A stretch of 64,000 nt of DNA from Bacilli bacterium. GTDB lineage: Bacteria > Bacillota > Bacilli > RF39 > UBA660. The notes below the pieces were generated by a model, which was given only the letters and a program-made list of their open reading frames with translations, was not told where the DNA came from and ran no database searches. The position numbers were made by a program, and so were the translations under genes. Below are positions 41,806 through 51,400 of the stretch, piece by piece. The stretch lies in contig JAFXUK010000015.1 of the NCBI GenBank assembly GCA_017525015.1, positions 1-64,000 of the forward strand, given 5' to 3'. How positions within the stretch are numbered: the first letter of the stretch is position 1; each line of letters begins with the position of its first letter.

Positions 41806-41849
41806 AACATCACATCCAAAGATATTATACTAAAAAAAGAAGAAGATAT

Positions 41850-42242
41850 CTATTCTTCTTCTACTTCTTTATTTTCATCTAATACTTGTGTTTTTTGTTC
41901 AGGTATAACATTACCATCTACTATACGAAGTATCTTTTCTCCATCTTTTGTATATAAGAACTTTTCTCTAGCATATCTTGCTACATAATCAGGATCTTGT
42001 AATTTAATAACTTCACTACGTAAAGATGTTTCTTTTTCAAGCAACATACTATATTCCTCACGAAGTCTTTCAGTTTCTCTTCTGTTATTATATATCTGCA
42101 TAGCATCAGAGAAAATAGTACTAATTAATATAATTATAAAAATTACAATAGCACTCAATAAGAAAGCTACATATCCAGAATTATCATCTGTGTGTTTAGT
42201 AGCTTTTTTAACTACTTTTTTTGTTTTTTTATTAACACTCAT
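41850..42242 (-). CDS. DivIC/FtsB-like septum formation protein
   Basis: 130 residues. A basic N-terminus, one membrane segment (about 24-48) and an extracytoplasmic coiled coil (NRRETERLREEYSMLLEK), ending in the DivIC-type segment PDYVARYAREKFLYTKDGE. Such proteins join FtsL and DivIB in the divisome. GGAGGACTATGT precedes the ATG. In B. subtilis divIC lies in the same chromosomal neighbourhood. Confidence 0.82.
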   Translation of the reverse strand: MSVNKKTKKVVKKATKHTDDNSGYVAFLLSAIVIFIIILISTIFSDAMQIYNNRRETERLREEYSMLLEKETSLRSEVIKLQDPDYVARYAREKFLYTKDGEKILRIVDGNVIPEQKTQVLDENKEVEEE

Positions 42243-42343
42243 ACATAGTCCTCCTTATTATCTTAAGTATATCATAAGAAAATATCTCATATTCTAAGGA
42301 AAAAAGGACTTTACGCGCTTTTAATAAAAGTTTTACACAAAAA

Positions 42344-42362
42344 AAGATGTCAAAGACATCTT
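42344..42362 (-). terminator. terminator of spoVG
   Basis: AAGATGTC, loop AAA, GACATCTT with flanking A/T tract, on the minus strand. Confidence 0.8.
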
Positions 42363-42651
42363 ATAAATCTATTTTAACTATTTCTTCGCCAGTTTTTGTC
42401 ATTTCATCATATGCTTTAAAAATAGCATCTTCAAACATTGTACGAGTTTCTTGGTTTACTGGATGACATACATCATCATAAACTCCTTCAGAAACCTTTC
42501 TGCTTGGCATTGCAATGAACATTTTGTCATCGCCTTGAATTAACCTGATTCCAGTAATTACAAAAGCTTCATCAAGAGTTACTTTTGCGATTGCTTTCAT
42601 ACGTGAATCTTCTTTTTCCTTATTTCGAAGTTCAACTCTAGTAATTTTCAT
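42361..42651 (-). CDS. spoVG: SpoVG-family RNA/DNA-binding regulator
   Basis: 96 residues, full length. MKITRVELR at the start, AIAKVTLDEAFVITGIRLI and IAMPSRKVSEGVYDDVCHPV are conserved SpoVG motifs. These proteins bind nucleic acid and regulate many genes, not only in spore formers. GGGAGGAG precedes the ATG. It lies between ksgA and the divIC-like gene, as a shortened version of the B. subtilis order. Confidence 0.95.
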   Translation of the reverse strand: MKITRVELRNKEKEDSRMKAIAKVTLDEAFVITGIRLIQGDDKMFIAMPSRKVSEGVYDDVCHPVNQETRTMFEDAIFKAYDEMTKTGEEIVKIDL

Positions 42652-42749
42652 GTGACCACTCCTCCCAAGTATACCTACCTATAATTTTAAGATAAAATTG
42701 AATTTTTTGCAATATATTATTACACTTATCCATTTCATGTCATTAAAAA

Positions 42750-42770
42750 AGAAAAATATATTATTTTTCT
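42750..42770 (-). terminator. terminator of ksgA
   Basis: AGAAAAATA, loop TAT, TATTTTTCT, overlapping the ksgA stop at 42761. Confidence 0.7.
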
Positions 42771-43549
42771 AATTCATTACTTAAATCAATAAAGCAAGAT
42801 ACTGGAATGTTCTCTGCTCTACAAGTTAAATCTAATCCATAGTTAGATAATACCTTAGAAACAATATCCAAATCATAATTTCTTAAATTATTTCTAATAT
42901 TCTTTCTCTTCATTAAAAATGAATCTCTAACTAATCTAAAGAATAGTTTCTCATTATTTGATTTAACCATCTTACTTTTCTTACTTAATTTAATAACAGC
43001 ACTATCAACATTAGGAACTGGATCAAATGACTTTCTACTAACAAAGAATAATTTTTCTATATCATAATAGTAATTCAAAGTAACAGTAATAGCTCCATAA
43101 TCTTTACTATTTGGTTTAGAACTTAATCTATCAGCTACTTCATTTTGAACCATTAATACCATAGCTTCTACATCTATTCCACTATTAACTATCTTTTCAA
43201 TAATAGCAGTTGTAATGTAATAAGGAAGATTAGATATTATATAAAGCTTATTATAATTAATATTTTTAATTTCTTCTTTAATATCAACTTCCATTATATC
43301 TTTATATATTACTTTTGTTTTATCATCCTCAAATTGATTAAGATATCTCTTAACTCTTTCATCAACTTCAAAACATAATAAATTACATTTATATAATTTC
43401 AAAAACTTAGTTAATGCTCCTTGTCCAGGACCTATCTCAATTACTAAGTCTTCTTTTTCTACAGGACATGCATCAATAATTCTAGCCAAAACATTTTTAT
43501 CTTTTAAGAAGTTTTGTCCTAAACTATGTTTATGTTTAAAATCACCCAT
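42761..43549 (-). CDS. ksgA: 16S rRNA dimethyladenosine transferase
   Basis: 262 residues. It dimethylates two adenosines near the 3' end of 16S rRNA. SLGQNFLKDKN, the SAM loop VIEIGPGQGALT and IISNLPYYITT (the NLPY catalytic motif) are all present. GGAGG precedes the ATG. It follows the 3D-domain gene by 16 bases; the ribonuclease M5 gene that often lies between tatD and ksgA is missing here. Confidence 0.96.
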   Translation of the reverse strand: MGDFKHKHSLGQNFLKDKNVLARIIDACPVEKEDLVIEIGPGQGALTKFLKLYKCNLLCFEVDERVKRYLNQFEDDKTKVIYKDIMEVDIKEEIKNINYNKLYIISNLPYYITTAIIEKIVNSGIDVEAMVLMVQNEVADRLSSKPNSKDYGAITVTLNYYYDIEKLFFVSRKSFDPVPNVDSAVIKLSKKSKMVKSNNEKLFFRLVRDSFLMKRKNIRNNLRNYDLDIVSKVLSNYGLDLTCRAENIPVSCFIDLSNELEK

Positions 43550-43565
43550 TTTTATTCCTCCTTAC

Positions 43566-44117
43566 TTACCATCCTCTTCTAAGGACTTCATAAGTTATTC
43601 TTTTTCTACCTACGTATATAATAGCTTCATCTTCTGTAGCCATTAATAAATCTAAATCATTACCTAAGACACCTCTGTCTAAAACAATTGCAGTTGTTAA
43701 TTCACCTCTCCAAGTAAATCTAACAATACTACCACAAGGAATTTTTGTTGACGAAGCAACTATTCTTACATTTCCATAAGTTGCATCATTATAGGTAACA
43801 ACATTATTTTTATATACTTTATATTTTGGCATACAAGCAAGTGTTCCATTACATAAAGGACAATCTGCTGCATAACCAGTTAAATCTCCTGTTAATTTAT
43901 TATTATTTACAACAACTTTCTTTTCAACTGGTTTAGGTTTTTCTTCTTCTTTTTTAGTTGCTGAAGCACTCATACCTAATACCTTATTAAAGTTGAAATT
44001 TTCAGTTCTTTTAACAACATCATTACTAGTTGATTTATTTGCCATAAAAGCAAATATCACAAGTACTAATATTTTACTTAGTACAGACCCCATCTTTATC
44101 CAGTTCATTTTATTCAT
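43566..44117 (-). CDS. secreted or anchored 3D-domain protein (YabE/YuiC-like)
   Basis: About 183 residues. A hydrophobic N-terminus (about residues 8-24) acts as signal or anchor, followed by a Lys/Glu/Pro spacer. The C-terminal 95 residues are a 3D domain: GDLTGYAADCPLC and TTAIVLDRGVLGNDLDLLM, with the Asp residues of the lytic-transglycosylase-like (MltA-type) barrel. It replaces the longer resuscitation-factor-like YabE found at this locus in Bacillus. ATG at 44117 has AGAGG at good spacing. A role in peptidoglycan cleavage is likely. Confidence 0.82.
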   Translation of the reverse strand: MNKMNWIKMGSVLSKILVLVIFAFMANKSTSNDVVKRTENFNFNKVLGMSASATKKEEEKPKPVEKKVVVNNNKLTGDLTGYAADCPLCNGTLACMPKYKVYKNNVVTYNDATYGNVRIVASSTKIPCGSIVRFTWRGELTTAIVLDRGVLGNDLDLLMATEDEAIIYVGRKRITYEVLRRGW

Positions 44118-44165
44118 AAAATTCACCTCTAAAAGACTTAATTATCTATACTAGCATCATTAATA

Positions 44166-44915
44166 TTAAATGTCAAAACACCTCTTAACATTATCACATG
44201 TTATCTTACCAACATCTTCTATAGAAACTTTCATATTAGAACAAATAAAGCAAACAATATCATTTATATAACTAGAATCATTTCTTTGACCTCTATAAGG
44301 AACCGGTGTTAAATAAGGAGAATCAGTTTCCAATAGTATGTTTTCTAATCCAACTCTTTTAACAACTTCAATTAAATTACAGTTTTTAAAAGTAACAACT
44401 CCATTAATACCTAGTAATAAACCCATCTTAATATAAATCATAGCTGTTTCATAACTACCACTAAAACTATGCATAGATCCTCTTACCTTAAATTTTTTTA
44501 AAGAATTAATTGTATCTTCTGTAGCATCTCTACTATGAATAATAACTGGTTTATTATATTTTTCTGCTAAAGCTAATTGCTTTTCAAATAATTCTATTTG
44601 TTTATCTTTATTCTCTTTACCATAATGATAATCTAAACCTATTTCACCAATAGCTACTACCTTTTCATCATTTAGATGTTCTTCTACAAATTTTAAATCA
44701 TTATCTGTAACTGAATCAGCAAATTCAGGATGTAATCCAATTGCGCCATACATAAGATCATATTTACTAATTAAATCTAATACTTCTTTATTATCTTCTC
44801 CATTAGTTCCATTAACTATTACTTTTTTTATTCCATTACTTTCTATCTTTTTAACAATAGAATCTAAATCTTCATAATATTCATGAAACAAATGGCAATG
44901 TGTGTCTATAAACAT
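44166..44915 (-). CDS. tatD: TatD-family metal-dependent hydrolase
   Basis: About 249 residues. MFIDTHCHLFH (metal HxH), AIGEIGLDYHYG (Glu), VIIHSRDA (His), SMHSFSG (His) and LLETDSPYLTP (Asp) are the metal and active-site segments. Members are deoxyribonucleases or D-aminoacyl-tRNA-related enzymes. The start is taken at the ATG at 44915. It follows metG as in Bacillus (yabD), but a terminator lies between the two genes here. Confidence 0.93.
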   Translation of the reverse strand: MFIDTHCHLFHEYYEDLDSIVKKIESNGIKKVIVNGTNGEDNKEVLDLISKYDLMYGAIGLHPEFADSVTDNDLKFVEEHLNDEKVVAIGEIGLDYHYGKENKDKQIELFEKQLALAEKYNKPVIIHSRDATEDTINSLKKFKVRGSMHSFSGSYETAMIYIKMGLLLGINGVVTFKNCNLIEVVKRVGLENILLETDSPYLTPVPYRGQRNDSSYINDIVCFICSNMKVSIEDVGKITCDNVKRCFDI

Positions 44916-44943
44916 TGTAATCACCACATCAATTATAACAAAA

Positions 44944-44969
44944 AAAGAAGATAATTACTTATCTTCTTT
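44944..44969 (-). terminator. terminator of dut-metG
   Basis: AAAGAAGATAA, loop TTAC, TTATCTTCTTT, on the minus strand, overlapping the metG stop. Confidence 0.8.
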
Positions 44970-46514
44970 AACTTCAATTCTGTCAAATAAATGAACTGGT
45001 TCAGCTAAAGTATTACCAACCTCTAAACCACCAAATACCTTTGTAGATTCAAAACTTGTTACTTTAGTATTTAATTGTTCAAAGATCTTTTCACTCGTTT
45101 CAGGTAAGAATGCACCAAGATATACAGCACATATTCTAATACTTTCTAATAAATTATATAGAACTGTACCAAGTCTTTCTTTCTTATCTTCTTCCTTAGC
45201 TAAACTCCAAGGCATTGTATCATCAATATATTTATTACATTTTCTTAATACTTCAAAGATTTCTTGAATAGCTTCACCTACTCTTAATTCATTCATTTTA
45301 TCTGTTACTACTTTATTTAGATTAAGAACACTATCAATTAATTCTTTATCTAAGTCTTCTGTTACATTATGTTCTTGAATAACTCCTTCAAAGTATTTCT
45401 TATTCATGCTAACAGTTCTATTAACTAAATTACCTAAGATATTAACTAAATCACCATTAATACGATCAATTAATAGCTCTCTACTAAATACTCCATCAGA
45501 TGCAAAAGGTATTTCATGTAAGAAATAATATCTAACTGCATCTACACCAAATTTATCTACTAAATCATCAGCATAAACAACATTACCTACAGATTTACTC
45601 ATCTTACCATCAGCCATAATTAACCAAGGATGACCAAATACTTGTTTTGGTAATGGTAATCCTAAACTCATTAAGAAACATGGCCAATAGATAGTATGGA
45701 ATCTTATAATATCCTTACCAATTAAATGTAGGTCAGCTGGCCACCATTTATTAAAATCTTCAGTAGAATTATCTACATCATAACCAGGGAAAGTAATATA
45801 GTTAGTTAATGCATCTAACCAAACATAAACAACATGTTTAGGATCAAAATCTACTGGTATACCCCATTTAAATGCAGTACGTGATACACATAAATCTTGT
45901 AATCCTGGTTTAATAAAGTTATTTAACATTTCATTCTTTCTAGATTCTGGTTGAATAAATTCAGGATGACTTTCAATATATTCAACTAACTTATCTTGAT
46001 ATTTACTTAGTTTAAAGAAATAAGCTTCTTCACTCTTCTTTTCAACTGGTCTTCCACAATCAGGACATACTACAACACCATCATCGTTCTTAACAACTTG
46101 AGATTCTGTCCAGAAAGATTCGTCTGGTGTACAATACCATCCTTCGTATTTACCTAAATAAATATCTCCTTGATCATACATTTTCTTAAAAATATGTTGT
46201 ACAACTTCTTCATGATGTTTATCTGTAGTTCTAACAAATCTATCATAAGAAGTATTCATTAAATCCCATATTCTTTTGATTTCTCCTGCTTTTTCATCAA
46301 CAAACTCTTGAGGAGTTTGTCCTGCATCCTTAGCTTTTAATTCAATCTTTTCACCATGTTCATCAGTACCTGTTTGTAGATAAACATCGTATCCTTCTAA
46401 TCTTTTATATCTAGCAATAGCATCAGCTAAAACAATTTCGTAAGTATTACCAATATGTGGTTTACCAGATGTATATGCTATTGCTGTACTTATATAATAT
46501 TTCTTTTTATCCAT
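44955..46514 (-). CDS. metG: methionyl-tRNA synthetase
   Basis: 519 residues. ISTAIAYTSGKPHIGNTYE (HIGH-type motif) and DGKMSKSVGNV (KMSKS) mark a class I MetRS; a zinc knuckle with WYCTPDE and CPDCGRP lies in the connective peptide. The C-terminal tRNA-binding domain of longer bacterial enzymes is missing, giving the short form. It is the second gene after dut, 11 bases apart, behind a T-box leader with an ATG specifier, so uncharged tRNA-Met should raise its expression. Confidence 0.95.
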   Translation of the reverse strand: MDKKKYYISTAIAYTSGKPHIGNTYEIVLADAIARYKRLEGYDVYLQTGTDEHGEKIELKAKDAGQTPQEFVDEKAGEIKRIWDLMNTSYDRFVRTTDKHHEEVVQHIFKKMYDQGDIYLGKYEGWYCTPDESFWTESQVVKNDDGVVVCPDCGRPVEKKSEEAYFFKLSKYQDKLVEYIESHPEFIQPESRKNEMLNNFIKPGLQDLCVSRTAFKWGIPVDFDPKHVVYVWLDALTNYITFPGYDVDNSTEDFNKWWPADLHLIGKDIIRFHTIYWPCFLMSLGLPLPKQVFGHPWLIMADGKMSKSVGNVVYADDLVDKFGVDAVRYYFLHEIPFASDGVFSRELLIDRINGDLVNILGNLVNRTVSMNKKYFEGVIQEHNVTEDLDKELIDSVLNLNKVVTDKMNELRVGEAIQEIFEVLRKCNKYIDDTMPWSLAKEEDKKERLGTVLYNLLESIRICAVYLGAFLPETSEKIFEQLNTKVTSFESTKVFGGLEVGNTLAEPVHLFDRIEVKEDK

Positions 46515-46525
46515 TTTAATTCCTC

Positions 46526-47002
46526 CTATTTACCAGTGGAACCAAATCCACCTTTTCTTTTTCCTTTTATTTCTTCTTCATCATCAACAGTTAAGTATTT
46601 CATAAATACTCCCTGTGCAATTTTATCTCCAACTTTAACTTCAAAATCTTTATCTCCAAAGTTAACTAACTTAACTGAAAAGTGTCCTTCATTATCGGTG
46701 TTATTGTAATAATCTGAATCGATAAGACCAACACTGTTCATTAAACATACATTATATTTATAACCTTGACTACTTCTACTTAAAATAAATAGACCTTCAT
46801 CAGGATTCATACATACTTTTAAACCTGTTTTAAAAACTTTAGCTTCTCCAGGTCTAACAACGCCTTCTTCTACGCTTCTAATATCGTAACCAGCACTAGT
46901 CTTTGTACTACGTTTTGGTAATTCGATATTATCGTAAAGCATTCGATCATCCTTAACATCTTTAACAAATTGTTCAAATGATATTTTTTCAAATCTTCTC
47001 AT
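46526..47002 (-). CDS. dut: deoxyuridine triphosphatase (trimeric dUTPase)
   Basis: 158 residues. It hydrolyses dUTP to dUMP. The five motifs appear: SAGYDIRS, RSSQGYK, SVGLIDSDYYNNTDNEG, GDKIAQGVF and RKGGFGSTGK. GGAGGTG precedes the ATG. It is the first gene after the Met T-box and directly precedes metG, so the dUTPase falls under methionine-tRNA control, which I do not know from other genomes. Confidence 0.95.
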   Translation of the reverse strand: MRRFEKISFEQFVKDVKDDRMLYDNIELPKRSTKTSAGYDIRSVEEGVVRPGEAKVFKTGLKVCMNPDEGLFILSRSSQGYKYNVCLMNSVGLIDSDYYNNTDNEGHFSVKLVNFGDKDFEVKVGDKIAQGVFMKYLTVDDEEEIKGKRKGGFGSTGK

Positions 47003-47023
47003 ATAAACACCTCCAAAAATAAA

Positions 47024-47220
47024 AAGTTCATAATCTAAGGGTGCAAAAGCACGGTACCACCTTAGTTTATGAACTTGTCATACACTCTATCTCTTAACGC
47101 GAGTAACGATTCAGCTCCAGATTCATATTCCCTACTTCAACTATGACCTCTTTCACCTTCCAGGTCTCTCTATTAATAGTGTATACATAAGGCTCTTTCC
47201 TTCATCACTAATTAAAACTA
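47024..47220 (-). promoter_or_regulatory. T-box leader, specifier ATG (Met), upstream of dut-metG
   Basis: On the minus strand AAGGTGGTACCGTGC (47063-47049) is the T-box consensus whose bulge pairs with the tRNA acceptor end. The competing terminator pairs AAGTTCATA (47076-47068) with TATGAACTT (47032-47024), extended by CTAAGG/CCTTAG, then T5. Upstream, a stem I region holds AGAGACCTGG, GGTGAAAGAGG and, in the specifier loop context GGAATATGAATCTGGAGC, the codon ATG at 47126-47124. A -10-like TTAAAT lies at about 47233-47228. All parts fit a Met T-box. Confidence 0.9.
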
Positions 47221-47242
47221 AAGATAATTTAACACAAAAAAA

Positions 47243-47260
47243 GAACTTATTCAAGTTCTT
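47243..47260 (-). terminator. terminator of the HAD hydrolase gene
   Basis: AGAACTT, loop ATTC, AAGTTCT plus T-tract, on the minus strand. Confidence 0.75.
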
Positions 47261-47899
47261 CTATAAATATTTTTCCAAATCATAAATTGTTCTAATAATC
47301 TTAGTTTTTTTATTACAATATCTAGCTTTACTATTTAAATAAAAAGCACTCATACCATAATCAACAGCTGATTTAATGTCAATGGTATAATCATCTCCTA
47401 CCATTACTAGTTCATCTTTTTGATAACCTTTACCCGCTAAATCATACATTTCTTTATATGGCTTCTTATCATATTTATCTGCAGTATATATATCGTCAAA
47501 GTATTTTAAAATACCATAGTTTTTTAATCTAGCTTTTTGTTGATTATAAAACCAATTACTAACTACACATAAAGAATACTTACTATTTAGATATTCTAAT
47601 AAAGAAATTAATTTATCATCTATTGGTGGTACACAATAACATAACTTATCTGTCCATCTTTTAACAAAGTCATCTGGTAAGTCCAAATTTAATTTCATAC
47701 CAATCCAATGACTCATCTCTACTTTATCAAAACGTTTATGTTTCTTTTCATAATCCTTCATTGCTTTAAAATATTCTTCTGCTCTTTCCTCTGAAAAAGG
47801 AATCTTATCTTCATTAAATGTTCTCATTAAAGCTTTAATATTACTATCATCCCAAGGAATTAAAGTATTATCCAAATCAAACATAATTCTCTTTATCAT
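47261..47899 (-). CDS. HAD-superfamily hydrolase
   Basis: 212 residues. FDLDNTLIPWDD (motif I with the nucleophile Asp), LCVVSNW (motif II), a Lys at DKKPYKEMYDLA (motif III) and MVGDDYTIDIKSAVDYGM (motif IV) are complete. The helical cap between motifs I and II fits the subfamily of nucleotide or sugar phosphatases. GGAGGTACTT precedes the ATG. It is flanked by terminators; substrate unknown. Confidence 0.85.
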   Translation of the reverse strand: MIKRIMFDLDNTLIPWDDSNIKALMRTFNEDKIPFSEERAEEYFKAMKDYEKKHKRFDKVEMSHWIGMKLNLDLPDDFVKRWTDKLCYCVPPIDDKLISLLEYLNSKYSLCVVSNWFYNQQKARLKNYGILKYFDDIYTADKYDKKPYKEMYDLAGKGYQKDELVMVGDDYTIDIKSAVDYGMSAFYLNSKARYCNKKTKIIRTIYDLEKYL

Positions 47900-47936
47900 A
47901 AGTACCTCCGATGTACTTAATATTGTACAACAAAAA

Positions 47937-47955
47937 AAGACATATTCAATGTCTT
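47937..47955 (-). terminator. terminator of the MraZ-like gene
   Basis: AAGACAT, loop ATTCA, ATGTCTT with T-tract on the minus strand. Confidence 0.7.
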
Positions 47956-48331
47956 ATTTTTTATATACTCCTAAACAAGTCATTTGACCTACCATTGTAA
48001 TATTGCCTTTTAAGCCTGTTCTTTGTAATGCATATTTAGGTACTTGGATTCTACGTTGAGAATCTACTTCAACAATACCAATTAGTCTTCTCATTTGTTC
48101 TACTAACTTAGGATCTTGATCTAATATTTCTTTATTATTAGCTGTTTCTAATCTTTTATATAATTCTCTAAAAGATTTTAAAGTCATTAATAATAAATGT
48201 TCATAATCAGCACCATATGCTATACCTAACTTATCTCCTTCTTCAGGATTCATAACACTAGGAATAACAATTCTACCTTTAGAATCAAATGACTTATCAA
48301 AAGTACCTATTAATTCAGTATCTCCAAACAT
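47954..48331 (-). CDS. MraZ-like (double AbrB-fold) protein, orphan
   Basis: About 125 residues with two AbrB-like half domains: FDKSFDSKGRIVIPS and VEVDSQRRIQVPK, the duplicated DxxGRxxxP pattern of MraZ, a DNA-binding regulator of the division and wall cluster. It is not followed by rsmH (mraW) or ftsL; it stands alone between mfd and a HAD gene, so its targets may differ. The ATG at 48331 follows AAAAGGGGGA. It could also be viewed as an AbrB/SpoVT-like regulator, as these lie near mfd and metG in Bacillus. Confidence 0.75.
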   Translation of the reverse strand: MFGDTELIGTFDKSFDSKGRIVIPSVMNPEEGDKLGIAYGADYEHLLLMTLKSFRELYKRLETANNKEILDQDPKLVEQMRRLIGIVEVDSQRRIQVPKYALQRTGLKGNITMVGQMTCLGVYKK

Positions 48332-48402
48332 AAAATCCCCCTTTTCTTCTAACAAAAATAGTACTATAAAAGCTTAGTTTAGTCAAAAATTGCTTAAAAA
48401 AA

Positions 48403-48420
48403 GGAATAGTTTACTATTCC
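48403..48420 (-). terminator. terminator of the mfd operon
   Basis: GGAATAGT, two-base loop, ACTATTCC with seven T on the minus strand. Confidence 0.8.
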
Positions 48421-51400
48421 TCTATTTCATTCATTACCTCTTGTAACAAAGGTATTACATAGTATAAGAAATGTTCTTTTTGATTTAATAAAGTTAAAGC
48501 AATAATAACTTGATTATGTAAGTACTTAAGTCTAAATCTAGGATTTATTTGATAAGCTTTCATAAAGAATGTATCTCCATGTATTTTTTGTGATACTTCT
48601 ACAGGTAACTCAATTTCTAATTCTCTTTCTGACTGTCTTACCGTATCAATCTTCAATTTAGAAGCAATCTTCTCAAACCATTCTTCATACATATATATTT
48701 CAATTTCTTTACTAATCTTACCAAAACGATCTTCTAATTCTTTTCTAACTTCTTTTAATTTAGATAAACTATCTATCTCATTAATTTTCTTATGTATTTC
48801 AATCTTAATATCTTCATCAGATACATATTTATCATCAATATGAGTTTCTACCTCAACTAAAGACTTATTAGAAACATTTTCTTCATCATCGTCTTCAATA
48901 ACTTCGCCCTTCATACGACGCATTTCTTCATCTATCATTTGCATGTATAATTCAATACCAACAGTATCTACAAAACCTGCTTGTTCTGAACCAAGTAAAT
49001 CACCAGCACCACGTATAGATAAATCTCTCATAGCAATACGATAACCACTACCTAATTCCGTAAATTCCTTTATAGCTTGTAGTCTCTTCATAGCTATTTC
49101 ATTTAACATCTTTGATTTATCATACATAAGGTATGCATAAGCAATACGATTACTACGTCCAACTCTACCTCTAATTTGATATAACTGAGACAAACCAAAA
49201 TTATCTGCATCATAAATAATCAAAGTATTGGCATTACTAATATCTATACCTGTTTCAATAATAGTTGTACAAAGAAGAATATCATACTCATAATTAACAA
49301 ATGATTCCATTACATTTTCTAGTTCTTGTTTATTCATTTGACCATGAGCAACAGTTATTCTCGCTTCTGGTACTAATTTATGTAATTTATCTCTCATTGA
49401 TTCAATACCAGCTACACGATTATAAAGAATAAATATCTGGCCGTTTCTACTTAATTCCTTATAAATAGCATCTTTAACTATCAAATCATTATCTTGAATA
49501 ACATATGTCTGTACTGGATATCTATTTGTAGGAGGAGTATCTATCAAAGATAAATCTCTAAGTCCACTTAATGCCATCTTTAAAGTACGAGGTATTGGTG
49601 TTGCACTAAGTGTTAAAACATTAACATCATTCTTATATTCTTTAATTTTCTCTTTATGAGTAACACCAAATCTTTGTTCCTCATCTACTATTAATAAACC
49701 TAATTTACCAAATTTAACATCATCACTTAATAATCTATGCGTACCAAATACCAAATCTATTGTACCTTTTTCTAATCCTTCTAGAATTCTCTTAGTTTCT
49801 TTAGCACTAGTAAATCTATTAAGTAGAGCTATTTCAATAGGATAATTTTTAAATCTTTCAACAGCATTTTCATATTGTTGTTTAGAAAGAATCGTTGTAG
49901 GACACAAATAGAATACTTGCTTATTATTTAGGATTGTCTTAAACATAGCTCTAAAAGCTACCTCTGTCTTACCAAAGCCTACATCACCACATAATAATCT
50001 ATCCATAGGTACTTCACTACTTAAATCATTATCAATATCTTTAATAGCTTTAATTTGATCATCTGTTTCTTCATATATAAACTCAGATCCAAATACATCT
50101 TCTTCAGCATATGATTTAAATGGAATACCTTTAATACTACTACGAGCAGCATATAACTTAATTAATTCACCACTAATATCTTTAATTCTACTACGTAATT
50201 CTCTCTTTTTCTTAATCCAACTAGTACTATTTAATCTATCTAATTTAGGTACACTACCTTCTTTACCAGCATATTTAAATATTGTACTAATCTTTTCTAC
50301 TGGAATATAAATCTTATCATTACCTTGATAGTTAATTTGAATATAATCCTTCTTTAAACCATTCTTAGTTAAAGTAATTACACCGTTATATATACCAATA
50401 CCATGAGCACTATGTACCACATAGTCACCTATTGCTAATTGACCAAAGTCTTTTAACTTTTTACCTACTTTATAACTATTTTTATAATTAATAACAGCAT
50501 TCTTAACTCTTTCAATATCGTTTTCAGCTATAACAACATAATTTTGGAATATAAATCCACTATTAATCTTCTTATATAAAATATTAATCTCCCTGTTGAT
50601 AAACTTATTGTTATGAACAATATGATAACTTTTCAAGAAAGGTTCCAAACTTCGTAACTCATTTTCCCTACTTAAACAAATAATCACTGTTTTGCCTTCT
50701 ATTAAAGCTTTCTCACAATATTTCCCAAGTAATTCAAAATTACTATTAAAATTTTCTATTTCTTGTGATTTAAATGATAACTTCTTACCATAATCACTAT
50801 CACTTACACTATTTAAATATAAAACATGACTATAACTAATTTCTTCTAAGTCATACATATATTTCTTACTAGAATCTTGAGATTCATTATATTCTAAGAT
50901 GTCATTTTGTAATTTTTCATAAGAAACATCTATTTGATCTCTATTAATCATAACTACATATGGATCATCTAAATAATCACATAAAGAACTATTAGAATCA
51001 CTAACTATCTCCGTATATGGTTTAATAGTTACACTATCAATTTCTTTAATTGATAACTGAGTTGATTCATCAAAATATCTAATAGAATCAATATCATCAC
51101 CAAAGAATTCTATTCTAATAGGATGTTCCTCTTGAGGAGAAAAAACATCAATAATATAACCACGTACAGCATATTCTCCTGTTGTAGTAACTATACTTTC
51201 TCTAACATATCCATATTTATCTAATAAATCTAATATTTCATCTCTTTTTAAACCAGAATCCTTCTGTAAAACAAACTCTAAATTTAATTTATTAGACTTA
51301 TCAGGTAAATACCTTAAAAATCCCATCAAATTAGTCACTATAATCGACTTTTTATTATTCTTAATACTTTCTAATGTCTCTAATCTTTTAATCTTTAAAT

